In this document: piece after piece, positions 1 through 6,519 of the stretch
Numbering within the stretch: position 1 is the first letter of the stretch
Layout of the letters: every line of letters begins with the position of its first letter
NCBI GenBank assembly: GCA_041635755.1
Contig: JBFKUL010000051.1
Span: forward strand, 1-14,697
Direction: 5' to 3'
From: JBFKUL01 sp041635755
GTDB lineage: Bacteria > Pseudomonadota > Gammaproteobacteria > Burkholderiales > SG8-39
DNA: 14,697 nucleotides
Made by a program: the position numbers and the translations under genes
The notes under the pieces: model-generated
What the model was told of the DNA's origin: nothing
The model's input: only the letters and a program-made list of their open reading frames with translations
The model's database searches: none

Positions 1-177
1 ATGCTTGTAACCGCCCTCGCGCCGCGCATCGGCTATGACAAGGCGGCCGAGATCGCCAAAAAGGCGCACCGCGACGGCAGCACGCTGCGCGAAGCGGCGC
101 TCGCCCTGGGTTACGTTACCGCTGAACAGTTCGATCGCTGGGTGAGGGCCGTAGACATGACCGGGCCGGCAACGTGA
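1..177 (+). CDS. fumC: Fumarate hydratase class II, C-terminal fragment
   Basis: This is the last 58 codons of a class II fumarase, which interconverts fumarate and malate in the TCA cycle in the cytoplasm. The gene enters from the left edge, so base 1 is not its start even though the first codon happens to be ATG. The fragment reads MLVTALAPRIGYDKAAEIAK, then a REAALALGYVTAEQFDRWV stretch and ends DMTGPAT. This is the typical C-terminal helical domain of FumC, with the IGYD-AA-IAKKAH and LGYVT-EQFD signatures. Class II fumarases are the iron-independent homotetramers. The active-site regions lie outside the window. The stop codon overlaps the GTG of the next reading frame by 4 nt. Confidence 0.9.
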   Translation: MLVTALAPRIGYDKAAEIAKKAHRDGSTLREAALALGYVTAEQFDRWVRAVDMTGPAT

Positions 178-320
178 AGCGCAGGGCCTTCGTCCTCGCG
201 GCGCTCGGGCCGCGGCGCGAGCGTGCCTTCGTCGCGCTCGGCGCGCTGCACTTGTTCGGCAAAAAGGGTGGGGTTACGTTGCTCGACGAGGACGGCTACC
301 AGGCCGAGCGCGTGTTCTGA
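174..320 (+). pseudogene. Relic of a TraB/GumN-family protein gene (start plus C-terminus only)
   Basis: This is a 48-codon frame beginning with GTG in a GTGA overlap with the fumC stop. The first dozen codons (VKRRAFVLAALG) look like the start of a secretion signal. The rest, with RAFVALGALHLFGKKG and the ending DGYQAERVF, matches the extreme C-terminus of TraB/GumN-family proteins, whose hallmark near the end is AFVAVGALHLxG followed by a GY-V-R-V tail. Family members are usually around 280-300 residues, so roughly 240 codons, including the GTIHVG-type N-terminal motif, are absent. The simplest reading is a large in-frame internal deletion that joined the start to the end. Translation of the short product cannot be excluded. 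A 9-bp direct repeat, GCCTTCGTC, occurs at 186-194 and 225-233. The assignment comes from motif recognition only. Confidence 0.55.
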
Positions 321-356
321 GAGGCTCGCCTCGGGGCGTCTGGCCTGCCCGGCTGC

Positions 357-362
357 TAAACT
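357..362 (+). promoter_or_regulatory. Possible -10 element of purN
   Basis: TAAACT lies 9 nt before the purN ATG. No good -35 hexamer is evident, and no Shine-Dalgarno sequence lies between it and the ATG. If it is used, transcription would start within a few bases of the start codon, giving a leaderless or nearly leaderless mRNA. Confidence 0.3.
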
Positions 363-371
363 TCGCGCCTC

Positions 372-989
372 ATGTCGGTTGTCGTTCTCATCTCAGGCCG
401 AGGGAGCAACATGCAGGCGCTGCTCGATGCCGGCATTCCCCTCGCCGCAGTCATCAGCAATGCTTCCGATGCAGCGGGTCTGGGCATCGCCGCGGCACGC
501 GGCGTGCCCACGGAAGTGGTTGCGCACCGGGAGTTCGCCACCCGCGAGGACTTCGATCGGGCGCTCGCCAAACGCGTCGAGCACTACGCGCCGCGCCTGG
601 TGGCCCTGGCAGGTTTCATGCGCGTACTGACGCCTCGATTCGTGGAGCGCTACGCGGGGCGGCTGATGAACATTCACCCTTCGCTGCTGCCGGCCTTTCC
701 GGGGCTTGACACGCACCGGCGTGCGCTCGAGGCGGGGGTCAAGCTGCACGGATGCACGGTGCACTTTGTCACCGATGATCTCGATCACGGCCCGATCGTC
801 ATCCAGGCCGCGGTGCCGGTGCGCACCGACGACGACGAGGCACGGCTTGCGGCGCGAGTGCTGCGCCAGGAGCACGTCGTCTACCCGCGCGCGGTGCGTT
901 GGTTTCTCGATGGGCGGCTGGTCATCGCAGGCGGCGCAGTGCGCGTTGAAGGAAGCGATGCACAACAGGTTTATTCCGGTCGCGATTAG
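372..989 (+). CDS. purN: Phosphoribosylglycinamide formyltransferase (GAR transformylase 1)
   Basis: PurN transfers the formyl group of 10-formyltetrahydrofolate to glycinamide ribonucleotide, the third step of de novo purine synthesis, in the cytoplasm. The 205-residue length is normal. The N-terminus MSVVVLISGRGSNMQALLDA carries the GRGSN phosphate-binding loop at residues 9-13. The catalytic triad known from the E. coli enzyme is present: Asn100 and His102 in MNIHPSLLPAFPG, and Asp138 in DDLDHGP. The start is chosen because family proteins begin immediately before the first beta strand. No Shine-Dalgarno sequence is visible upstream. The gene is first in a run with the DUF3108 gene (32-nt overlap) and the RsmB-like methyltransferase gene. 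No missing residues or frame breaks are seen. Confidence 0.96.
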   Translation: MSVVVLISGRGSNMQALLDAGIPLAAVISNASDAAGLGIAAARGVPTEVVAHREFATREDFDRALAKRVEHYAPRLVALAGFMRVLTPRFVERYAGRLMNIHPSLLPAFPGLDTHRRALEAGVKLHGCTVHFVTDDLDHGPIVIQAAVPVRTDDDEARLAARVLRQEHVVYPRAVRWFLDGRLVIAGGAVRVEGSDAQQVYSGRD

Positions 990-1650
990 TACGGCGTTGC
1001 TCGCGGCGCATGCGCTCGCCGCGCCGCCGCAGCGCGTCGAGATCGTCTATGACTTGCTGCGCAACGGGTCCCGCGTGGCGGTGATCGTCGACCGGCTTGA
1101 GCACGATGGCAGCCACTACGAGATCGTGGAGCACTGGCAAGGCAAGGGACTGATGGCGCTGCTTGGCGAAGCGCGACGCAGCAGCCGTGGCGTGATCAGC
1201 TCGCAGGGCCTGAGGCCGCACGAGTTCTCGGATCAGCGTAGCGGCCGCAGAACCGCGCGCGCGACGCTCGACTGGGAAAAACAGCAGCTCATACTTCAGT
1301 ACAAGGGCGCCCCCGAGACGCGGCCGCTGCCCGCCAATGTGCAGGACAAGCTCTCGATTCTGTACGGTTTCGGCTTCGCGCCGCCCGGGGCGGAGCGGAT
1401 GACGCTGAACGTCGCGGACGGCAGGGGTGTCTCGACCTACGTCTACCGGGTGGCCGGTCGAGAGCGTCTGTCGCTTCCGGCAGGCGATTTCGACACGCTG
1501 AAACTGGAAAAACAGAAGGACGATCCTCAGGACCGGGGCACCGAGATCTGGCTTGCCGAGCATCGAGGGTGGCTGCCGGTGCGGGTTCTGGTAACGGAGC
1601 CCAACGGCACACAGCTCGACCAAGTCGCCACCCGGGTCACCACGCCGTGA
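958..1650 (+). CDS. DUF3108 domain-containing secreted protein
   Basis: The product is 230 residues and its molecular function is unknown. It starts with a Sec-type signal peptide, MHNRFIPVAISTALLAAHALA, with likely cleavage near residues 21-23 (ALAA-PPQ), so it should be periplasmic or envelope-associated. The mature part is rich in beta strands with YDLLRNG, VEHWQGKGL, LSILYGFGF, LPAGDFDTLKLEKQ and a terminal GWLPVRVLVTEPNGTQLDQV segment, the pattern of DUF3108 proteins. The ATG at 958 was preferred to longer in-frame starts because it gives the signal peptide and has AAGGA at 949-953 at good spacing. It lies inside the purN 3' end (32-nt overlap), and its stop overlaps the GTG of the next gene, so the three are probably co-transcribed and translationally coupled. 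Confidence 0.85.
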   Translation: MHNRFIPVAISTALLAAHALAAPPQRVEIVYDLLRNGSRVAVIVDRLEHDGSHYEIVEHWQGKGLMALLGEARRSSRGVISSQGLRPHEFSDQRSGRRTARATLDWEKQQLILQYKGAPETRPLPANVQDKLSILYGFGFAPPGAERMTLNVADGRGVSTYVYRVAGRERLSLPAGDFDTLKLEKQKDDPQDRGTEIWLAEHRGWLPVRVLVTEPNGTQLDQVATRVTTP

Positions 1651-2906
1651 AGCTGCACCATGGGTTGCTGGTGCACGCGGAGGCGCTGCTCGCGGAACTG
1701 CTGACTTTCGCCGGGCCCGCCGACCAGGTCGTCTCGCGTTACTTTCGTCACCATCATCAACTCGGACAAAGCGACCGCGCGTTCGTCGCCGAATCCGTAT
1801 ACGCGGTGCTGCGACGCCGTCGCTCGCTGGAGCAGGCGGCAGGGTCAGATGCGCCGCGCGCGCTCTTGCTTGCGGCGCTGGTGCGAGTGCAGGGGCTCTC
1901 CGGCCGCATGCTCGATGGAGTACTGCGTGGCGACGAGCCTTCGCTGATCGCCCACGTGAAAGCGGCCAAGCTCGAGGTGATGACGTTGGCGGCGCAGGCG
2001 GATCTGCCAGACTGGCTGTGGCAGCGTCTTGCCGCCGAGCAGGGTGAGGTCGAGGCAATGCGCATTGCACAGGGATTGCTCGGTGCGGCGCCGCTCGATC
2101 TGCGCGTGAATCTGGCGCGTGTCGGGCGCGACACGGCGCTCGAGCGATTGTTTGCTGGCGGCATCGCTGGAGCGCCGACGCCGTTTTCCCCGGCCGGCGT
2201 TCGGCTCGAAGGCAAGCCTGCGATCAACCGGCACAAGCTGTTCGAGGAGGGGTTGGTCGAAGTGCAGGACGAAGGCAGCCAGCTGCTCGCCTACCTGGTC
2301 GCGCCGCGCCGCGGCGAAATGGTAGCCGACTTCTGCGCCGGAGCGGGCGGCAAGGCGCTTGCGCTTGCCATGCTGATGCGTGGCACCGGGCGCGTGTACG
2401 CGATGGACGTCTCCGTAAAGCGCCTGCACGCGCTCGCCCCGCGCGCCGCGCGCGCCGGGATCTCCAACGTTCACCCCATCGCGCTTTCGAGCGAGAACGA
2501 CACGCGCGTCAAGCGCTTGGGCGGCAAGCTGGATCGCGTCCTGGTGGATGCCCCGTGCAGCGGTTTTGGCACGCTGCGACGCAATCCTGACCTGAAATGG
2601 CGGCATGGTCCTGACGCCATCGCCGAGCTCGCGACCAAACAGCGGCGCATCCTTGGGGCTGCGGCACGGCTGGTGAAACCGGGAGGGCGGCTGATCTATG
2701 CCACTTGCAGCGTGCTCGAACAAGAGAACGAGGCGGTGGTGCGAAGGTTCGCCGAGGCCCACCCGCAGTTCGTGCCGCTTTCCTGTGGCGAGCTGTTGGC
2801 CTCCCAGCGCATTCCGCTCGAGACCGGCCCGCAACTGCGTCTTTGGCCGCACCTTCACGCCACCGATGGATTCTTCGCGGCGGCGTTCGAGCGGCGTCAG
2901 GCCTGA
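1647..2906 (+). CDS. RsmB/NOP-family SAM-dependent RNA (cytosine-5) methyltransferase
   Basis: The 419-residue protein is predicted to methylate C5 of a cytosine in RNA using S-adenosylmethionine. The N-terminal ~200 residues are helical (LGQSDRAFVAESVYAVLRRRR), like the divergent RNA-binding front part of RsmB-type enzymes. The C-terminal half is the Rossmann methyltransferase: the SAM loop VADFCAGAGGKALALA, VYAMDVS, and both family cysteines, Cys304 in DAPCSGFGTLRRNPDLKWR and Cys354 in YATCSVLEQEN. The TCS cysteine is the nucleophile in this family and the PCSG cysteine releases the product. The GTG at 1647 is chosen because it overlaps the upstream stop as GTGA and begins the conserved KLHHGLLVHAEALL segment. 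An earlier in-frame ATG at 1569 lies deep inside the DUF3108 gene. The exact RNA target (16S C967 as in E. coli RsmB, or another) cannot be read from sequence. Confidence 0.9.
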   Translation: MKLHHGLLVHAEALLAELLTFAGPADQVVSRYFRHHHQLGQSDRAFVAESVYAVLRRRRSLEQAAGSDAPRALLLAALVRVQGLSGRMLDGVLRGDEPSLIAHVKAAKLEVMTLAAQADLPDWLWQRLAAEQGEVEAMRIAQGLLGAAPLDLRVNLARVGRDTALERLFAGGIAGAPTPFSPAGVRLEGKPAINRHKLFEEGLVEVQDEGSQLLAYLVAPRRGEMVADFCAGAGGKALALAMLMRGTGRVYAMDVSVKRLHALAPRAARAGISNVHPIALSSENDTRVKRLGGKLDRVLVDAPCSGFGTLRRNPDLKWRHGPDAIAELATKQRRILGAAARLVKPGGRLIYATCSVLEQENEAVVRRFAEAHPQFVPLSCGELLASQRIPLETGPQLRLWPHLHATDGFFAAAFERRQA

Positions 2907-3679
2907 GTCTTGCCCGGGTCGTCGCTCGGTGCCGCAGCCTCGGTCAGACGGGCACGCAAGTGGACCGGTCTGCGCGCCTTTTTGCGCATGCGGATATTGA
3001 GCCCCTCGACGGCCACTGAGAACGCCATCGCGAAGTAGACATAGCCTTTCGGCACATGGTGGTCGAAACCGTCGGCGATCAGGACCACTCCGACGACCAC
3101 CAGGAAGGCGAGCGCCAGCATCTTCACCGTGGGGTGGTCCGAGACGAAGCGGCCGATGGTCCCCGCGAACAGCATCATCAGTGCCACCGAGGTGATTACC
3201 GCGGCGACCATGATTGCGATCTCGTCGACCATCCCGACCGCGGTGATGATCGAATCCAACGAGAACACCAGATCGATCACCATGATCTGCGCAATGACCT
3301 TGGCAAAGCTCGAGGCGACGGCCGATCCCGCGCCTTCCTCGACGCCTTCAAGCAGCTGGTGGATTTCGCCGACGCTCTTCCACAGCAGGAACAGCCCGCC
3401 CAAAATCAGGATCACGTCGCGCCCGGAGATCTCCTCGCCCAGGACCGTGAAAAGTGGCGCTCTCAAACCGATGATCCAGGCGAGCGTGACCAGCAGCGCG
3501 ATGCGCATGAACATGGCGCCGAAGAGCCCGATACGACGTGCGCGGTCGCGCTGATGGCGCGGCAATTTGTCGACCAGGATTGAGATGAAGATGATGTTGT
3601 CGATGCCCAGCACCAGCTCAAGGGCTGTGAGCGTGGCGAAGGCGATCCAGGCTTGCGGATCAAGCAGCAGTTCCATCAC
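2897..3679 (-). CDS. TerC-family integral membrane protein
   Basis: The 260-residue protein has about seven hydrophobic segments, roughly at residues 12-35, 52-78, 88-105, 127-150, 153-175, 186-204 and 212-230. The two internally related TerC signatures are present: ELVLGIDNIIFISIL (21-35) and DLVFSLDSIITAVGM (136-150), whose acidic residues are thought to bind metal. The family was named for tellurite resistance, but recent work on Bacillus homologues links it to manganese export and metal loading of secreted enzymes. Nothing here gives the substrate. The gene begins GTG-ATG, so Met1 or Met2 could be the start; neither has a strong Shine-Dalgarno sequence. Its 3' end overlaps the convergent methyltransferase gene by 10 bp. 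I looked upstream for a yybP-ykoY manganese riboswitch, often found before TerC genes, and saw none. Confidence 0.9.
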   Translation of the reverse strand: MMELLLDPQAWIAFATLTALELVLGIDNIIFISILVDKLPRHQRDRARRIGLFGAMFMRIALLVTLAWIIGLRAPLFTVLGEEISGRDVILILGGLFLLWKSVGEIHQLLEGVEEGAGSAVASSFAKVIAQIMVIDLVFSLDSIITAVGMVDEIAIMVAAVITSVALMMLFAGTIGRFVSDHPTVKMLALAFLVVVGVVLIADGFDHHVPKGYVYFAMAFSVAVEGLNIRMRKKARRPVHLRARLTEAAAPSDDPGKTQA

Positions 3680-3996
3680 TTAGGGTCCGGTATCGGCTCG
3701 GGATTGGCGAGAGGCGGGTCTCGGTGGTGTTGCATTTCCATCGGAAGGCCAGCACGGAAGGTTGTCCCCACCGGCGTGCGCCCGCAGTGGCTCATAACGC
3801 TTGGCGCAGAACAAACGGATCCGCATTGTTTCATGAAGCCGTTTTCCCGAACCAAGCGCGGGCGCCTGGAACTTCGCAGTATCGCGCCGATCGAATACCA
3901 TTGCTGCACTGCGTGAGGGCCGATACGGAGGTTTTTTTCCCTTTCGAAATCGGCGGCTTAGGGCGCATCCCACGATGTGAAACTGTGGCGGGCTTT

Positions 3997-4009
3997 TTCC
4001 CTGCGGGAA
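3997..4009. promoter_or_regulatory. Palindrome TTCCC-TGC-GGGAA, possible operator
   Basis: A perfect 5-bp inverted repeat with a 3-nt centre overlaps the place where the -35 of the putative desA promoter would lie, 15 nt before the -10-like hexamer. The position suits a repressor or activator site. The motif is short, and I do not recognise it as the site of a known regulator. Confidence 0.25.
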
Positions 4010-4024
4010 TTAGGGTGATTCGCG

Positions 4025-4030
4025 TAGAAT
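4025..4030 (+). promoter_or_regulatory. Possible -10 element of desA
   Basis: TAGAAT (five of six matches to TATAAT) lies 39 nt before the desA ATG, in a GCG-TAGAAT-GGCGG setting often seen at betaproteobacterial promoters. The matching -35 position (4002-4007, TGCGGG) is poor, so activation or an alternative architecture would be needed. Confidence 0.35.
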
Positions 4031-4069
4031 GGCGGCCGCTTAACCTTAAAACGACATCAAGCGAACCTA

Positions 4070-5242
4070 ATGATTCTATCTGGCGTTTTCGATCTTCCTT
4101 GGTGGGGCTACGCGCTCGTCGCGCTTGGCTTTACGCATGTCACGATCGCCGCGGTCACGATTTACCTGCACCGGCACCAGGCGCACCGTGCGCTCGAGCT
4201 GCACCCGCTGGTGGCGCACTTCTTCCGCTTCTGGCTGTGGCTGACCACCGGAATGGTGACCAAGGAGTGGGCGGCGATCCACCGCAAGCACCACGCCAAG
4301 TGCGAGACCGCAGAGGACCCCCATAGCCCGCAGGTATTGGGCATCAAACGAGTGCTCTGGGGAGGCGTGTTTCTTTACGTCAAAGAATCGCATAACGCCG
4401 AGACCATGCGGCGCTACGGCCACGGCACGCCGGACGACTGGGTCGAGCGCAACGTCTATTCCCGATTTGCCATTCTCGGCCTGACGCTCATGGGCCTGGC
4501 AAACGTGGCGCTGTTTGGCATCGTGCCGGGCATGCTGATCCTGCTCACGCAGATCGTGTGGATTCCGTTCTGGGCCGCTGGGGTCATTAACGGCATCGGC
4601 CACTGGTTTGGCTATCGCAGCTACGACGTGACGGACGCGAGCACCAACATCGTTCCCTGGGGCATTCTGATCGGTGGCGAGGAGTTGCATAACAACCACC
4701 ATGCCTTCGCTTCCTCGGCCAAGCTGTCGTCGAAGTGGTACGAGTTCGACATTGGTTGGCTGTACATCCGTATTCTGCAGGCGCTTGGGCTTGCGACGGT
4801 CAAGAAAGTCGCGCCGACACCGCGCTTTGCCGAACCGAAGGCTACGGCTGACCTCGATACGCTGCACGCCGTTATCGCGAATCGGTACGACGTGCTGTCA
4901 CGCTATGCCAAGTCGCTGAAGCGCACGTACCGCGTGGAGCTGGCGCGCCTCACGCACTGGTCGCCGAGCGACGCTGCCTTCCTCGAGTCCGTAAAACGCT
5001 CGTTGCTGCGTGGTCAGGAGCTGGCCGCGCACGAGCGCTCGCGCCTGGCGGAAGCCCTGAAGCAATCGAGAGCGCTGGCGACCGTGCTGGCGATGCGCCA
5101 GGAGCTCGTTGCGCTGTGGGAACGCTCGAGCGCGTCAAAGGAGCAGCTGGTTCGCCAGCTGCAGGACTGGTGCCGCCGCGCCGAGGCGAGCGGTATTGCC
5201 CCGCTGGTCGACTTCTCGCATCGGCTGCGCAGCTACGCCTAG
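4070..5242 (+). CDS. desA: DesA-family fatty acid desaturase
   Basis: This is a membrane-bound di-iron desaturase of 390 residues that introduces a cis double bond into a saturated acyl chain, adjusting membrane fluidity. The three histidine boxes of the stearoyl-CoA/acyl-lipid desaturase family are present: HRHQAH at 34-39, HRKHH at 71-75 and HNNHH at 207-211. Hydrophobic segments flank them near 12-32, 48-62, 132-150 and 152-175. The TGMVTKEWAAIHRKHHAKCE region resembles Pseudomonas DesA, which acts at the delta-9 position of phospholipid acyl chains; that specificity is inferred. The catalytic core ends near residue 250. A soluble, helical extension of about 135 residues follows, ending LQDWCRRAEASGI and FSHRLRSYA. 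The gene is monocistronic, with a terminator 26 nt after the stop. The start gives a normal N-terminus, but its Shine-Dalgarno sequence is weak. Confidence 0.9.
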   Translation: MILSGVFDLPWWGYALVALGFTHVTIAAVTIYLHRHQAHRALELHPLVAHFFRFWLWLTTGMVTKEWAAIHRKHHAKCETAEDPHSPQVLGIKRVLWGGVFLYVKESHNAETMRRYGHGTPDDWVERNVYSRFAILGLTLMGLANVALFGIVPGMLILLTQIVWIPFWAAGVINGIGHWFGYRSYDVTDASTNIVPWGILIGGEELHNNHHAFASSAKLSSKWYEFDIGWLYIRILQALGLATVKKVAPTPRFAEPKATADLDTLHAVIANRYDVLSRYAKSLKRTYRVELARLTHWSPSDAAFLESVKRSLLRGQELAAHERSRLAEALKQSRALATVLAMRQELVALWERSSASKEQLVRQLQDWCRRAEASGIAPLVDFSHRLRSYA

Positions 5243-5262
5243 CGCGCTCAGTAACCGGCAAC

Positions 5263-5294
5263 AAAAAAGCCCGCGTCGAGCGGGCTTTTTTTTT
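5263..5294. terminator. Bidirectional Rho-independent terminator between desA and rpmG
   Basis: The stem GCCCGC (5269-5274) and GCGGGC (5280-5285) encloses a 5-nt loop. Six A's lie on the left and nine T's on the right, so the hairpin is followed by a U-run in both reading directions. It sits between the convergent desA and rpmB-rpmG genes and should end both transcripts. Confidence 0.88.
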
Positions 5295-5321
5295 GACCTG
5301 AGAAGGTGAGCCAGGTGCCGG

Positions 5322-5477
5322 TTATTTCAGCTTGGTTTCCTTGTACATCACGTGCTTGCGCGCCTTCGGGTCGTACTTCTTCATCTCCAGCTTGTCAGGG
5401 GTGGTGCGCTTGTTCTTGGTCGTGGTGTAGAAATGACCCGTACCGGCCGATGACTCGAGCTTGATCTTTTCACGCAT
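5322..5477 (-). CDS. rpmG: 50S ribosomal protein L33
   Basis: L33 is a 51-residue protein of the large ribosomal subunit that lies near the E site. The sequence starts MREKIKLESSAGTGHFYTTT and continues through TPDKLEMKKYDPKARKHV to ETKLK, a clear bacterial L33. It lacks the zinc-binding CxxC pairs, so it is the zinc-independent form. The start at 5477 is set by this conserved N-terminus, not by the longer open frame upstream, and only a weak Shine-Dalgarno sequence precedes it. The 14-nt gap after rpmB and the shared terminator downstream indicate a two-gene rpmB-rpmG operon. Confidence 0.96.
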   Translation of the reverse strand: MREKIKLESSAGTGHFYTTTKNKRTTPDKLEMKKYDPKARKHVMYKETKLK

Positions 5478-5491
5478 GGCAGGGTGTCCGG

Positions 5492-5722
5492 TTAGGCTTT
5501 CTTGGCGCGCAGCTCGGCCAGGACGACGTCGATGCCGACCTTGTCGATCTTGCGCAGCCCGGCGGTCGAGACGCGCAGCCGCACCCAGCGGTTCTCGCTC
5601 TCGACCCAAAAACGGCGGTAATGCAGATTCGGCAGGAACGTGCGACGCGTCTTGTTGTTGGCGTGCGACACGAGGTTGCCCTTCATCGGCTTCTTGCCGG
5701 TGACATCGCAGACACGGGACAT
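5492..5722 (-). CDS. rpmB: 50S ribosomal protein L28
   Basis: L28 is a 76-residue large-subunit protein, close to the usual 77-78. The sequence begins MSRVCDVTGKKPMKGNLVSH and includes RRTFLPNLHYRRFWVESENR, both strongly conserved, and ends with the AGLRKIDKVGID segment. The ATG at 5722 matches the family N-terminus and has GGAG at 5729-5732 at suitable spacing. An in-frame ATG 33 nt upstream is rejected because it would add residues the family does not have and would sit close to the transcription start. The gene is transcribed from a near-consensus promoter in the short gap behind radC, and rpmG follows. Confidence 0.96.
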   Translation of the reverse strand: MSRVCDVTGKKPMKGNLVSHANNKTRRTFLPNLHYRRFWVESENRWVRLRVSTAGLRKIDKVGIDVVLAELRAKKA

Positions 5723-5755
5723 GTAAGGCTCCGGAATGACTCGGAAAAGCGGCAA

Positions 5756-5785
5756 ATTATACGCGAATAATCATGGTCTTTTCAA
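5756..5785 (-). promoter_or_regulatory. Sigma70 promoter of rpmB-rpmG
   Basis: On the - strand, -35 TTGAAA (5785-5780) and -10 TATAAT (5761-5756) are separated by 18 nt. This is the best promoter match in the window, as expected for ribosomal protein genes. The -35 begins 3 nt past the radC stop codon, so rpmB-rpmG can be expressed independently of radC. The leader would be about 28 nt. Confidence 0.75.
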
Positions 5786-5788
5786 GGT

Positions 5789-6463
5789 TTAGAGCAGGCC
5801 TCGCTCAGCGAAGGAAAGCGCTTGTGAGCCCGCGACGACGAAGTGATCGAGTACCCGGACGTCGATCAATGCCAGCGCCTCCTTAAGCTGGCGCGTGAGC
5901 AGCTCATCGGCGCGGCTCGGCTGAGCTACGCCAGACGGGTGGTTATGCGCGAAGATCACCGCGGCAGCGTTTGCGCGTAACGCGGCCTTGACGACTTCGC
6001 GAGGGTAGACGCTGGTTTGCGTCAGCGTGCCCCTGAATAGTTCTTCGGTGGCGACGATGCGGTGCTGGGCGTCGAGAAACAAGGCGACGAACACCTCGTG
6101 CTCGCGCGCGGCAAGCGAGAGACGAAGGTAATCTCGCACCGCGCCCGGCGATGCGAGCGCATCAGCTCCCTGCAGTTCCTCGCGCAGGCAGCGTCGTGCA
6201 AGCTCTAGCACCGCCGCAAGTTGTGCCGCCTTTGCCTTTCCGAGACCCTTGACGCGGCGAAACGCCGAGTGATCGGCGCCAAGCAGGCCCGACAGGCCGC
6301 CGAAGTGCCCGATCAACTCTCGCGCAAACGCTACCGCGTCCTTGCCTGCGACGCCGGTCCGCAGGCATAAGGCGACCAACTCCTCGTCCGAGAGTCGGGC
6401 TGCGCCCAGTGCCGTCAGCCGCTCACGCGGCCGCTGCTCCATCGGCCAGTGCGAAATCGCCAT
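5789..6463 (-). CDS. radC: RadC family protein (JAMM/MPN domain)
   Basis: The 224-residue protein has the usual RadC layout. It begins MAISHWPMEQRPRERLTALG, followed by a helix-hairpin-helix region with VKGLGKAKAAQ at 71-81. The C-terminal JAB/MPN metalloprotease-like domain carries the zinc-site motif His173-x-His175, Ser183 and Asp186 in AHNHPSGVAQPSRAD. RadC was once tied to DNA repair, but its biochemical role is unsettled; links to recombination and natural transformation have been reported in some bacteria. The start at 6463 matches the family N-terminus (MAI-WP-ERPRERL), and longer in-frame starts add an unrelated segment. The Shine-Dalgarno sequence is weak; a GGAGGGAGGA run lies about 22 nt before the ATG, too far to serve it. 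The gene is divergent from coaBC across 56 bp. Confidence 0.94.
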   Translation of the reverse strand: MAISHWPMEQRPRERLTALGAARLSDEELVALCLRTGVAGKDAVAFARELIGHFGGLSGLLGADHSAFRRVKGLGKAKAAQLAAVLELARRCLREELQGADALASPGAVRDYLRLSLAAREHEVFVALFLDAQHRIVATEELFRGTLTQTSVYPREVVKAALRANAAAVIFAHNHPSGVAQPSRADELLTRQLKEALALIDVRVLDHFVVAGSQALSFAERGLL

Positions 6464-6479
6464 ATCCGGGGCTTTCCCG

Positions 6480-6485
6480 TAAAAT
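6480..6485 (+). promoter_or_regulatory. Possible -10 element of coaBC
   Basis: TAAAAT (five of six matches to TATAAT) lies 34 nt before the coaBC ATG in the short radC-coaBC divergent gap. No convincing -35 hexamer is at the right distance, because the upstream bases belong to the radC start region. Confidence 0.35.
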
Positions 6486-6519
6486 CCTCCCTCCAAACAA
6501 CGGCCCGCCGGCCTGCGCG

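Larger units (their letters stand above)
3680..4069. other. 390-nt divergent spacer between terC-like gene and desA
   Basis: No supportable gene lies here. Short open frames exist on both strands, but none shows a recognisable protein, a convincing start with Shine-Dalgarno sequence, or a domain. The stretch is somewhat richer in A/T runs than its neighbours. It should hold the promoters for both flanking genes. The only elements picked out are a -10-like TAGAAT at 4025-4030 and a palindrome at 3997-4009. I see no tRNA or riboswitch. A small RNA gene cannot be excluded. Confidence 0.6.

Noticed and set aside
321..332. Hairpin GAGGC-TC-GCCTC after the GumN relic as a terminator
   Set aside because: The 2-nt loop is too tight and there is no T-run.
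922..2070. 382-codon open frame on the - strand across the DUF3108 and methyltransferase genes
   Set aside because: Rich in Arg, Ala and Pro, with no domain, and spans the junction of two well-supported + strand genes.
3680..4000. yybP-ykoY manganese riboswitch upstream of the TerC gene
   Set aside because: I searched the - strand by eye for the conserved riboswitch core and did not find it. A covariance scan would settle it.
3724..4326. 200-codon + strand open frame running from the spacer into desA in another frame
   Set aside because: Its second half is a frame-shadow of desA, and its first half resembles no known protein and lacks a good start.
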